Assembly (NCBI GenBank): GCA_025667525.1
Contig: CM046882.1
Span: 525,166,618-525,230,617, forward strand
Direction: 5' to 3'
DNA from: Glebionis coronaria
Taxonomy: Eukaryota; Streptophyta; Magnoliopsida; Asterales; Asteraceae
Length of the DNA stretch: 64,000 nt
Part shown: positions 10,787-21,885 of the stretch, in pieces
Layout: the number at the start of each line of letters is the position of its first letter
Numbering within the stretch: the first letter of the stretch is position 1
Program-made: the position numbers and the translations under genes
The notes under the pieces: model-generated
What the model was told of the DNA's origin: nothing
The model's input: the letters and a program-made list of their open reading frames with translations, nothing else
Databases searched by the model: none

Positions 10787-11623
10787 GTATAATGACGTTT
10801 AAAAGCTTCCTCGGGGAAGGAAGTGATACACCAAAGGTGGTATGTTTACACGTGTGCGAGTACACGTGTAAGTAAACACGAGGAATGAGGGAGTAGCCCT
10901 CGGTCGACTTTTGAAGAGAAAAGGATTATCCTCTTCGAGGTTCGATATGAAATATCCACAAGAAAGTATATATATAATTACTACTTGGGTGCAAGACCTC
11001 CAATTAAGCTTTCCTTCTTAGAATACGCACTAGTGAACGGGGGGTTAGGTGGCGCGAAGCACTTAAGTACCTATTGACCCTTAGACGGCATTTTATAGCA
11101 CGTCGCCTATCTATTCACTTTATAGTTTGTATTCTTCGAATTATTGCCAATTGGAAGTATTTATCTATTCTTGCTTAATTTTATTTGATCGATACGCGTG
11201 TCAAGGACCGGAACGCCCCTCAACACGGTGTATTGCCTCGGCAATACTTATGGAAGATAGGTAACTTGGTTGTTTTTATACGTATACTTATTTACATATA
11301 ATAATATATCAAAAATATTTTTGTATTTATTTGTTTTTTTAAGAAAAATACTATATCTACGTAAAAACCGATAAAAACGAATAATATATATTTTTGAGTG
11401 TAATCTTTTAGGAAAAAGATTACTTTTTGGATTTTTTATTTTTTTTTGGTTCAATTCTTTAGGAAAAGAATTGATTTTGTGATTTTTTTATTTTTTTTGT
11501 ATTTTTATCTTTTTGATTTTTTTATGTTTTTGATTTATAATACGTAAAAAATAACGTTCACAAAGTGAACGGATCCCAAAATCCAATCGTCTCACTCGAA
11601 ATCGTTAATCGTCACGAAAAGAA
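10787..11623 (-). other. Athila-1 5' leader
   Basis: The 837 nt between PBS and ORF are untranslated. They contain a conserved block (11022-11132) also found in the leaders of Athila-2 and Copia-2, plus a CCTCGGTCGACTTT block (about 10897-10915) shared with Athila-2 only. T- and A-rich tracts fill 11240-11560. Confidence 0.75.
11022..11132 (-). promoter_or_regulatory. Shared leader module, Athila-1 copy
   Basis: On the + strand it runs from ATACGCAC through AAGCACTTAAGTACC and CTTAGACGGCATTTTATAG to TTATAGTTTGT. It aligns along its length with 23224-23330 (Athila-2) and more loosely with 52020-52122 (Copia-2). It sits about 490 nt downstream of the PBS and about 235 nt upstream of the ORF start. 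Packaging, dimerisation or translation roles are possible but unproven. Confidence 0.65.
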
Positions 11624-11638
11624 CCGGCAGCGGCGCCA
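11624..11638 (-). other. Primer-binding site of Athila-1, tRNA-Asp type
   Basis: On the sense strand TGGCGCCGCTGCCGG begins 2 nt after the 5' LTR. This TGGCGCCG core is the PBS usual in Athila elements and complementary to tRNA-Asp; the tRNA identity is from family knowledge. Confidence 0.88.
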
Positions 11639-11640
11639 TT

Positions 11641-14086
11641 TAATAATTCGTTTTTAGTCTAGTTGTCTTCTCAGCTCGATTCGAATTGATATAACGTTTT
11701 CTAGCAAAGACTTAATTGTTCTTGGTTGTAAAAATCTTGATTGGTAATCTAGTTCTACTTGGCACGAAAAAGCATGTAAAAAGGTAAAAATATTAATCTC
11801 TACATAATACGTACTACGCTAAAACACGTTGCACATACGACATTTAATCGCACAAAATCGTAAAAATGTAAAATACAATTTTATATTACAAAATTAAATT
11901 GCAAAATGTAACATACAAAACTATTTCTATTTTTTTATCTAACATATAGATTTTATGAAAATGAAGATACAAAGTAAATTGAAACTAAAATTCTGTTCAA
12001 ATTTAACTCTTTTACTAAATCAAATGAAGAAAAGCCCAACAACTAAGCTGGCCCAAAAACTTAACAAATCCAGTAGCTAGTTAACTACTCCAAATTTAAG
12101 AAATACAAAAAAATTCAAACAACCCAACAAGTATTACTAAGGCCCATCTTTCCACTAGCCTAACAATTTAAATGCAACTAGCATGTCTAATCAGTCCAAA
12201 CACGAGTAACTGACATTCAGGAATGTAAAGAAAGCTTAATTCGAGAATCAAAGTACAGTAAAGAAGCAAGTATCAAAAACATTAAAAAGCAGGAAACCAA
12301 GTACACTCTAAGAAACAGATAGCTAACTAAGAGTTGCACTACAAACAATTCAGTAGCAGATTAACCTATAATTTGCAGAAAAGAAAACGTGCTTAACCAT
12401 TACATCCGAAGCCTAGTCCGTTGAGACGAGAAACGCGGCGCTGAGCCGGTTTAAAACAAACAACGCCTCAAGTACGACTACTAATCTGCACTGAAACTGA
12501 CATCAAATACCTGCACAAATGACATGAAAAGAAAACCGCACTTCTGGACTAAAACTTTGAGCTGAACTGTATCAGTTTATGACTAATAGTACAGCCTAAA
12601 CGGAATCGGATACTTTCAGACTTAACTACAAAACTCGAGTAAAATCTATTTGAATTAAAAGACTTTTAAACTGAAATCACAATCTGTCAAATTGATCAAA
12701 CTAAAGAATATTAAATCTATAGAAATCATTTAAAAGAACTCACAAAAATCTAAATGAAAGAAGTAAACCTAAAATAAGCTCAAAATAAGCTGATGAACAC
12801 TTATAAGCTACTTAAGCTGTAAAACTCAAACAACTATTAGAAAAAGCTTTTGAATCCTAAAATCAAAACTAAACTCAAACTGATTATATTCAATTAAGCA
12901 AACTGAAACTCAGTTAACTGTATCAACATATTCTATCAATATCTCAATCACTTGATTATCCTATCAAATCTGAAATCAAGTTATTACCTGAACAAACAAA
13001 AGAAAATAGCAACCTGTAACTAGACGCTATATATCGTGAACAGTGACTCAACATCACAATGACTAGTTAAACCTATCAAGTAAACAAAGACCCTCGATGT
13101 ACAGTAGAATTAAAGCAGTAAAATAGACAAAGATAAAGATTGAGAAAACAAGATTTCTTTGTTGTATCAAAAACAGAAAAGAAGTTATTAAAGGAACTAG
13201 AAGCTTTCATTAATGATGGTAAAGAAAAACGGTTACAAACTGAAAAACGAATCAGTTACAAACTTTTAACAGAAAACTGAAAGAAAACCTAACTACTAAC
13301 TAATTACTCCTAATAACTATGTGTAAACTACCCTAAGCTAACCATTTTCTAATGAGGTCTTCATCTCCTTTATATAGGCGTCGAGGGAAGACTGATGACG
13401 TGGTCTATCCCAATCAAATATGGACACGTGTAAATACGAGGTTTACACTCTTCGTTCTTCATCTTCAACTGAATTGGGGGTTTCTTAATCTTCGCGTCTT
13501 GATCTAATTGATTTGTACCCTTATGTAGAGGAGAATGAGAGGATAATTTTTGTAGTTGTAATCTTCTTCTGAATCTTCATGATTCGTCCTCAATAATTGA
13601 TTGCAGGTTTGGGAGGATAGAAAAGATATAACCGCCTTTGATCTTTCTCTCTCTTCTTTGAGAAGACGAAGACGCGTTTGATGTGTGTTAAGTTGACCGG
13701 TCTTGGTCTTTTTGACCAAGTTAAGTAAATATTTTCTCTCTATTTTCCTTTTGGTCATTAATCTTCTCATTTCTTTTCAAAATGGTTATAAGACTTTGAA
13801 GCACATTTCTTTCATCCTTTGAATTGTTAAAAGTGCAACTTAAGTCCTCGATCTTTGGAAGTTTGGCAAATAAAATCCTTGAATCATCTTTTCGTCTTTT
13901 TCTTCGTCTTTTGATCAAATAAGTCGTTGAAAGCTCGTGTTTGTCTCAAATGTACCTATATTACCTGAAAATACACAAACACCAAATACACGCGTAATTC
14001 TGATAATTAACAGTTTAATATAATGTATTTGACTGTGTTTTGAATGGTTTTAGGATCATTATTGATGAGTGTTTTCACACTTATCA
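11641..14086 (-). repeat. 5' LTR of Athila-1
   Basis: 2446 bp, differing from the left copy at the three sites I could find. It carries the element's promoter (see 13369-13430). Its outer end (sense TGATAAGTG) abuts TSD GTCAG at 14087-14091. Confidence 0.95.
13369..13430 (-). promoter_or_regulatory. Athila-1 LTR promoter: TATA box with ACGT/G-box elements
   Basis: On the minus strand CTATATAAAGG (13369-13376 core) lies about 20 bp downstream of a CCACGTCA element (13396-13403) and about 50 bp downstream of a perfect G-box CACGTG (13425-13430). An ATTGG box lies between them. ACGT-core elements bind plant bZIP/bHLH factors, so stress- or hormone-responsive transcription is a reasonable inference. 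The same layout is in the 3' LTR near 5546-5607. Confidence 0.6.
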
Positions 14087-14091
14087 GTCAG
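14087..14091. repeat. Target-site duplication of Athila-1, right copy
   Basis: GTCAG, identical to 3813-3817. Confidence 0.95.
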
Positions 14092-16588
14092 CTTTATCTT
14101 AGATCAGGTGGTCACCTGCCTCTCAGCCAGAAAGGACTCAACAGTATCACCATATTTATTAAAGCCTTATTTCAGTTAATGACGAGATCCGTTTCTACTA
14201 AATCCCAAAGATATTCATTATACTTTCTGTCAGAAAAATCAGTACAAATTACGTCTACATTACAAGCACGTAGTTTGTCAGTCCATAGCTACGAAGACTT
14301 TTACATAACTGTTATAAATTCACTTCTGAAATTCCTTAAATTCATGATCAGCAGATTATTCCTGAGTTTCGGATATAAATTCAGAAAGTTTTCAAGAAAT
14401 TCCTTCCTAACCACGAGACAAAAATTTAAACATCGAGCTAGTCTCAAGAACAGAACCTGTTTTCAAAATTCTTGATCACAGGGCTTCAGCTAAGTTAAAA
14501 GAGTTGCAGCAATTGCTGCAAGAATTACCGGAACGAGGCTTTATTTGCCCTAACGCACCACCAGGAGGTGTATCGTTTCTGTCTATCAGAAAGAAGGCCG
14601 GTACCATTCATAAAACGATACTCATAGGAGGTTACCTGACCTGCTACGATGTCTTAAATATTTTCCAGAACAATTCGAGATCGTGCCACCAACAGTGGTG
14701 AGAGAAGAACATGATGTTTTCCAGATTGCTGTTGAACATGTTATAGTCCCTCTAAAAAAAATAAAAAAAAAATTTGATTTTATACTTCTGAGCTCCCTAA
14801 CGCTCCAGTTAGATTATGAAATTATGAATAAAATTTTTTATGACTCCCATGCAATATCATCAGTATATTCATTGATCACATTCTGATATGCCTAATACTA
14901 GAGAAGAACACGAGACTCATATTCTCGCAATTGTACCGAATCTTCAATAGGAGTTATTTTTATACCCAACTTTCCAGATATAAATCTCACTTGAACAAAG
15001 TGGCATTTCTGAGCCACCACAATCAACAGAAAGAAATTTCAGACAATCCTGCGTAGGTGAAGGCCATCACCTGATGGTCCCGACTGACGCCTGTGAACGT
15101 AGTATAAATTTCTAGAACTCAATTGACTGCTAACGCAGAAATTGCTGACAGTCATCACTAAAGCCCAGGCTAACGCATAAATTCTGCTATGACTATTCAA
15201 CCAGATTCACACCAGAATGTCCTATAAGCCTAGACAGAATTTTGATAGAAACCGTATTACACATTGATAGAGCTATGTTCATATCTAGATGCCTGACATA
15301 CCGCAGGTTCAAGATAGAACGCCTTTATGTTAGTGTGTTACCATTAGAAAAATCTGAACAGAAAGAGACAGGATTCCATGGAGATTATTGTCAGACTCAG
15401 AAAAAGTATAATACTATCTAAGTGATTGTCGACCATGTAATCAACCTACGCGTTTCCTTTCATCCGGAAGGATTACGCAGTAGTGGACCTGCAGAAAATT
15501 AGCAGTAAATCGTACGATTTCAAGTATTCTGGCGACCATCATATCAGACAAAATTCATGTTCACGATCACGTGTATGTTTACGTTTACGTTTATTTTCAC
15601 TTTCACGTATACGTCTCATTCGCAGAATGATGCTGTTTTAGTTCATCTTTTATGCTATCTCATAATTTAAGCTCACGTTTGTGTTCATAACATTGTTCAC
15701 GTTCAAGTTCGTGTGCCATTTCACGATACACATTTCTCAGTTTATTACCGAATACGGTTACAGAAAGCTTGAGAGACCAGACTCAAGTTTAGCACAACTA
15801 TTCCATAACCAGGCAGACGTTTCACATCTCAGGCCGTATCGTTTGGCATTCATTCCTCGGTCAGCATACGTTCATGATATGTTCTAGTATCACGTTCACA
15901 GTATGTTTCACTTATCATATTCTAATTCTATGCCAGCGTTCCTCATATAATTATGAACCACGTTCACAATTGCTCACTTAGCATATTCACAATTGTTCAC
16001 GTAGTTCGTCCCTATAATTCAACAGCTTTCCCAGAGATATAAATATTATCTGTTCAGAATATTTACACGTATCGTTTCATGTATCATACATGCTATAGTT
16101 ATTCAGTCTATCAGATTCAGAAAATCCATCTTAAATATGGAACCAGAAACTATTCAGCATCATCAGGACAGGGTCATCAGGACCAAGATTTTATTTATTA
16201 TGTTAGACCTTTGAAGAAATCGTTTCGAGCGGGAGGCCACTCGAAACGGAGGAGTCCATCCGGGCCTCTCATCCTTTCTTCAATAAATCCAGTTAAGTTC
16301 TTTCAGTCAGGTTACGTCTATGTCCTCTTCAGCCATGTCACGTTGCATGATCATTTCAGTCATGTCAGGTTTACACCTATCAGCAGCATTATGTCTTAAT
16401 TAGAAGACAATTTATCCTTCAGCTTAATGGCCTTTTCAGTCTACGTGTTCTTTCAGTTCTTATAATTTCCTCAGCTTATTACCTTTAATTCGAGGACGAA
16501 TTTCTCCTTTAGAGGGGAAGAATTGTAAAACCCAGTATAGTCGTATCTTTAATTCGGGGACGAATTATTGTTTTTAGAGGGGAAGAAT
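14092..16588 (+). pseudogene. Tekay-1 internal region, 3' segment, with RT relic
   Basis: This resumes Tekay-1 after Athila-1. The frame covering about 14470-14640 reads like the N-terminal part of a chromovirus reverse transcriptase: AKLKELQQLLQELPERGFI, then a PNAPPGG block in place of the usual PSxSPWG, then a KKAGT block in place of KKDGS. The diagnostic CIDYR and YVDD motifs that should follow were not found. The rest to 16480 has only short frames. It is a decayed pol remnant, not a working gene. Confidence 0.6.
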
Positions 16589-16599
16589 TGTAAAACCCG
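16483..16599 (+). other. Duplicated polypurine tract / LTR start of Tekay-1
   Basis: A block of about 50 bp (CTTTAATTCGRGGACGAATT, then AGAGGGGAAGAAT and TGTAAAACCC) occurs twice, at 16483-16533 and 16547-16599. Each copy joins a purine tract to an LTR-like start. I take the second (16589) as the true LTR start because the sequence after it continues as LTR; 16524 is the alternative. Confidence 0.75.
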
Positions 16600-19201
16600 T
16601 ATTTAAAAATCAGAATATTTAAATACGCAGTTTAATTTTAATAGACTATATAAGTATTAATTTTAGACAGAGATATAAACGCAGAAATTAAATACGCAAT
16701 CCCAGTTTATTTAAATTCTATTAATATTACAGTTTATTCAGATAATAAGTATTTAGTCTCATAAAATATTACAGATGAATTATTTAGTTTATAGAAATAA
16801 TTAAACGTTAACAAGAATCACGCAGTCTTAGTTTTAATTAATAACGTGACTTAATAAAGTTTACAAGTGTTTAAGGGGCTGTTTTAGACAAACTAGAAAG
16901 TATTGGGACTTGGGCTCAAGGCCCAAGAGTGCTTTGGCCGTGTATAACAAAAGGGACGGGGGTTCTTTTGTTCCCTTTTTATGCCGACACAAACACACTC
17001 AAACAGAAACCCTAATATAGAAAATAAAGTGCAGCCGCCAGTTTTGTTTTGTGGTCCTTCTTCCCTGCCGCGACCCACATCAAGGAAACAAGAATAAGGG
17101 ATCGAGGATTGATCCTAGAAGAACAAGAGATTTGCTGTTTAAAACCCTAAACGATTAGTAAGCATATGTAAACCCTAATTCGTTTTAATTCTTTTCTTTT
17201 AATCCGATTTATTGGGGTTTAAAACATGTTTAACGAATATTATGAGGTGGGTTTGTATGTCGGGTTGTTGCTGTGTTGTTTGGCACACAAACCGAGAGTC
17301 AAAAGACTCTCGGTGATGGTTTATTACACCAGCCGCAACCCAATTAGGGTTTTGGCTTGGTTTGCTCAAGCAGGGGAAACGAAGAACAAACAGGGGGAAC
17401 CCACAGTTGGCTTTTCTAGCCTGCCGATGGGAACTGGTAACCAACAGGGGGAAACCAGGGCAGGGGGGTGTTTGGCTACAGGTTTAACGGGGTGTTTGGC
17501 AACCCGGTTTAGAAACAGTTACGGGTGCGTTTGGGACTGCAGTTCCAGCAGGGGTGTTTGGGACTGCAGTTCCAGCAGGGACTGTTTGGGAGTATATTAT
17601 CAGTGGGAACTTATTACGAACAGTGGGAAGTTGTATACTAACAGTGGGAACCATGAACTAACAGGGGGAACCGTGAACTAGCAGTGGGAACACTGCATTG
17701 GCAGTGGGAAAACTAAACAAACAGTGGGAACCACAAATTAATTTAATTGGTAAATTATTTTATAAATGAGTTATATAAAGAAATTAATTATATTATCCAA
17801 TTTTGGTTATCTAATTACTAAAATTAAATTAATTCTAGCTTTCATTTTTACCCTATTAAAAACTTAGGATTTATAAATAATTTTATTTAATGATATTAAA
17901 TTGGAAATATTTCTAAATCAGGAAACTTTCTATGTATGACAGGTTACTATTTTTAGTAAGATCGTAAATATTAGAAATACATATCATACGGTAATCAGAA
18001 ATACAGGAATACACATATCAGAAATAATACAGAACATTCAGATTTATCAGATTATATAGTATTATAATACAAGGACAGTTTTGAATCAAACTAAGAACAA
18101 ATAAGAGGCAGTAATTGTAAACAGTTATCAGACGACTTATTTTTCCGTCTATTATTTTCGTAGTATTCGTGAAGTCAGAGCCAATCCTTCAGCTTTCATT
18201 CTTATTTCATTACTGGACACGAGGTACGGATTTCCGTCCTTTCAGTAAGGACTTCCTTTTTATGCATGATTAGGATTCCCCGTCTTCAGCCAAATGTTTT
18301 CCCCAGTATATGTTTAAGTTTATCAGTAATCATGTTAATAACTAAATAAATTGCCTGAGCATTATATACAAGCACGACCAGCTTATGTACTAGTTACGGA
18401 GGTACCGTAACCACGGCACTAGAGGCACCGGTGTCGTGACTCACATGCAGGAGAGTGATATCCTGCATCGTCCCACTCAGCTCAGCTTGGCCATTTTATC
18501 AGTATTTTTAGTGGGGCGTATGGATGCATCCTAGGATTATATGTGTTACAAGTTATCAGGGTGAATGTGGTGTGTGCTCTACATCCTTCACATTGGAGCT
18601 GATCCCTCCACCCAGCACAGTTATTTAGAGGTCACCCCTCCAGTTATTCATGCACGGTTGTTACAGCGCGTGACCTATATAAGCTCTGGCAAATAAAATA
18701 CAGTAAATGCATGTTTTCAGAATTAATAGTTATATTTCAGTATCAGTATATATGAACCAGGTTGCTCAGATTTTATGCAGAGTTCTACCACATGTTACAT
18801 ATCAGTCTTACAGCTTCTGTATTCTATCGCCTGTTTCATTCAGTATATTCTTATCATGCTTTACATCCGTTCACTAAGCGTTATGCTCAGCCGTAGTTCC
18901 TTTCATGTTCTAACGGCAGGTACACCAGGATGCTTTTAGGATTCTAAGAGCATGTACATTTGGATGGAAGCTATCTAGACTTCTTACTCTATGTATTTCT
19001 TACATTATTCTGCTTATTTGGACATTGTTTAGTCCTTTCTTTCATTATTTTATTTTTCATGTTTGGGCTTATGTTTGGATTGCCGATGTTTGATTCCGGT
19101 ATTTCCTTTATGGTCAGTTAATGTTTAGGACATTTACCTTATGCTTTGATGACACGCCATAAATACACGTAACGGTCCACTTATCCAAGTGGGGTGTTAC
19201 A
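16589..19201 (+). repeat. 3' LTR of Tekay-1
   Basis: About 2613 bp from TGTAAAACCC to TGTTACA. The last 1643 bp match the left LTR copy. It contains the seven-unit 20-bp array (17599-17738), a partial head-to-tail duplication of a GGGACTGCAGTTCCAGCAGG block (17533-17580), a strong hairpin (17291-17314) and a TATA-like box near 18675-18683. Beyond 19201 the sequence switches abruptly to Athila-2 pol on the minus strand. Confidence 0.9.
17291..17314 (+). other. Perfect 10-bp hairpin in Tekay-1 LTR
   Basis: ACCGAGAGTC and GACTCTCGGT are perfect inverted repeats around an AAAA loop. There is no downstream U-tract, so a bacterial-type terminator reading is not appropriate. Its role is unknown. 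Confidence 0.8.
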
Positions 19202-21885
19202 GCATCCTTTTCTAAGAGATGAGTCATTGGACGAGCTATTTTCGAGAAATCTTGGATGAAACGTCGATAAAATCCCGCATGGCCTAAAAAACTTCTAACT
19301 CCTTTGACGGTGGTAGGCGGAGGTAACTTAGCAATGACGTCAACTTTAGCACGGTCGACTTCGATACCGGCTTTGGAAATTTTATGACCGAGGACGATGC
19401 CTTCTTTTACCATGAAATGGCATTTTTCCCAATTAAGAACGAGACGAGTGTCTTCACACCGTTGGAGCATACGTTCTAAATTAGCAAGGCAAGAAGAGAA
19501 AGAATCACCATAGACCGAGAAATCGTCCATAAAGACTTCCATAGTTTCTTCAACCATGTCATGAAATATCGCCATCATACACCTTTGGAAAGTCCCGGGA
19601 GCATTGCATAAGCCGAAAGGCATTCTTTTGTAAGCAAATGTTCCATAGGTAAAAGTGAATGTGGTTTTCTCTTGGTCTTTTGGATCGATAGGGATTTGAA
19701 AATATCCGGAAAAACCATCTAAGAAACAATAGAAATCATTACCCGCTAAACGCTCGAGCATTTGATCCATGAAAGGAAGAGGGAAATGATCCTTACGAGT
19801 GGCATCATTGAGCTTACGATAGTCGATGCAAACTCGCCAATCCGTTACGAGTCGAGTAAGAATCAACTCGTTGTTTTCGTTGGGAACAACGGTGATTCCG
19901 CCTTTCTTAGGCATACAATGGACGGGACTAACCCATGGCGAATCCGAGATAGGGTAAATTATTCCGGCATCGAGAAGTTTGATAACTTCTTTCTTAACGA
20001 CTTCATGAATTTTTGGATTAACCCTTCTTTGATCTTGGATTGCGGGTTTAAAGTCATCTTCCATGAGAATTTTATGAGTACAAAAATTAGGATCAATTCC
20101 GCGAATGTCGGAGATTTTCCAAGCAATTGCTTTCTTATGATTCTTAAGCACATCGATAAGTCGGGATTTTTCATCTTCTTTTAAGTCCTTAGCAATAATG
20201 ACGGGAAACTTATTATCCTCCTCTAAGAAAACGTACTCTATATGAGACGGCAAATCTTTAAGCTCTAAGTCCGGCGGATTTTCAATGGAAGGCTTAGTCA
20301 AAGTAGGATCATCGTTTGTAACTTCTTTAGGAGTATGTGGAGAGATATTGTCCTCATTGAGAAGTCTCTCAATGGTACGAATGTCTTCATCCCAATTGGT
20401 GGGAGAATTATCATAGTTAATCTCGAGAGGACCCAAGCTAGCTTCAAACTCATCTAAGTCACTTTCTCCAAATGGATTCAATGAAGGAGCAATAGAAGCT
20501 ACGGTCTCAACATGAGGTAAAGGAGAAATCCCGCTCTTACAAGCCTCGTGAAAATGTTCTTCGCATGCTTCGTCGAGCACATCGATGAAATTCACGGATT
20601 CGGGCTCATCGGGAAGTTTGGAAAGTTTACCCATGTTAAAGACGATTTTGTCATCCCCGACCCTCATGATAAGTTCACCCGCGGCTACATCGATTAATGT
20701 ACGCCCGGTTCTCAAGAAAGGTCGTCCCACAATTAAGGGAACACGGGGATCCATTTCATAGTCGACGACGACGAAATCGGCGGGAAAAGTGAATTTGTCG
20801 ACTCCTACGAAAACATCCTCGGCTATCCCCACCGGATAAGCAACCGTACGGTTAGCTAATTCCAATGTCATACGAGTGGGGACTAGCTCGGGTAAAGATA
20901 ATTGTTTCCACACGGACAATGGCATAAGATTGATACTCGCTCCGAGATCCGCCAAGGCCATACAATTCTCAACACCCGGAAAATTACAAGGAATAAGGAA
21001 TCGACCGGGATCTCCTAACTTAACCGGTAATTTTCTCAAAAGAACCGCGGAAAAATTCTCATTCAATTGGGTATTGGCAATATCAAGCAACTTTTCCTTA
21101 TCACTTAAAAGATCCTTAAACATCTTAGCGTACTTAGGCATGTGAGCGAGCGCCTCAGCAAAGGTGATATTAAAATTCAATTGTTTGAACATTTTTAGGA
21201 AGTTCGAGACTTGAATATCATCCTTATTCTTCAATTTCTCTTTCCGCAACCTTGAGGGATAAGGTATATTGGGTTGAGATGAAGGCTTTGGAGTGGATTG
21301 CTCACTCACATCCTTTGGAGGAGGAGGAGGAGTAGAAATAGAAGGTGAAGGAACCGGTTTTAGAACCGAAGGTTTGGTAGAAAATTTGGGTATCGGTGGA
21401 ACATAAGGTGTAGACGAATGCATAACGGGAGGTATGTCACAAGTGGAAGAAGAAGGAGGTTGTGTCGAAGAAGAAGAAGGAATCTCGGGTCCTTGGTTAG
21501 GTGGGGAAGGTTCAACGGTGGTCTTACCACTCCTAGTAGTGATAGCATTAACATTAGCCCTAGGATTGGTCACGGTGTTCGAGGGAAGGGCACCTTGGGG
21601 ACGAAAGGTTTGAATCATAGTCAAAAACTTCTTATCGTTCAATTCTTGCATTTGTCGATTATGTTCTTGCATCTCTCTCATGATTCGTTCATGGTCGGAT
21701 AATTTTTGTAAAACCAAGTCCATTTGAGGATTATGCATGTTCATTTGATTATAACCTTGATTAGGAAAACCTTGGTTTTGATATTGATTAGAACCTTGAT
21801 TAAATCCTTGATTTTGAAAACTTTGGTTATTATATCCTTGATTATTTAACCCTTGGCTTTGCCCTTGAAAATTCCCTTGATTTGA
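19202..21885 (-). pseudogene. pol: Athila-2 pol: protease and reverse transcriptase, truncated by Tekay-1
   Basis: An open frame runs on the minus strand to the Tekay-1 junction. Counting from the methionine at 21744, residues 1-60 continue the gag tail, and about 265-375 form a retropepsin-like protease with DLGASINLMP. Residues 400-520 are an acidic linker and 565-795 are reverse transcriptase, with CIDYRKLN, LDGFSGYFQI and catalytic FMDD at 738-741. Residues 812-848 start the connection region (GVRSFLGHAGFYRRF). After residue 848 the frame reads into Tekay-1 LTR sequence, so the last 28 codons (down to 19114) are chimeric and not part of the gene. RNase H and integrase should lie left of the window. 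The 21745-21885 stretch belongs to the same frame and is joined to gag by a one-base shift. Confidence 0.9.

Larger units (their letters stand above)
3818..14086 (-). mobile_element. Athila-1: complete non-autonomous Athila-type Ty3 element, 10,269 bp
   Basis: Two 2446-bp LTRs (3818-6263 and 11641-14086), a 5-bp TSD, a PBS beside the right LTR and a polypurine tract beside the left LTR define a complete minus-strand element. It interrupts the internal region of Tekay-1. In the sense direction it runs 5' LTR, PBS, 0.8-kb leader, one 785-aa ORF, 2.1-kb untranslated segment, PPT, 3' LTR. No protease, RT, RNase H or integrase was found, so movement would need enzymes from an autonomous Athila such as the relative at 19202-23072. 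I counted three substitutions between the LTRs (5393/13216, 5485/13308, 5934/13757), about 0.12%, making it the youngest insertion here. Confidence 0.95.

Noticed and set aside
11022..11132. Shared leader module as a twister or hammerhead ribozyme
   Set aside because: The Copia-2 copy has a CAAG...CCCGG stretch reminiscent of twister, but the Athila copies lack it, and no CTGATGA/GAAA hammerhead core is present.
14044..14475. Plus-strand 143-codon ORF spanning the Athila-1/Tekay-1 junction
   Set aside because: It crosses the LTR end and TSD, so it is a chimera created by insertion.
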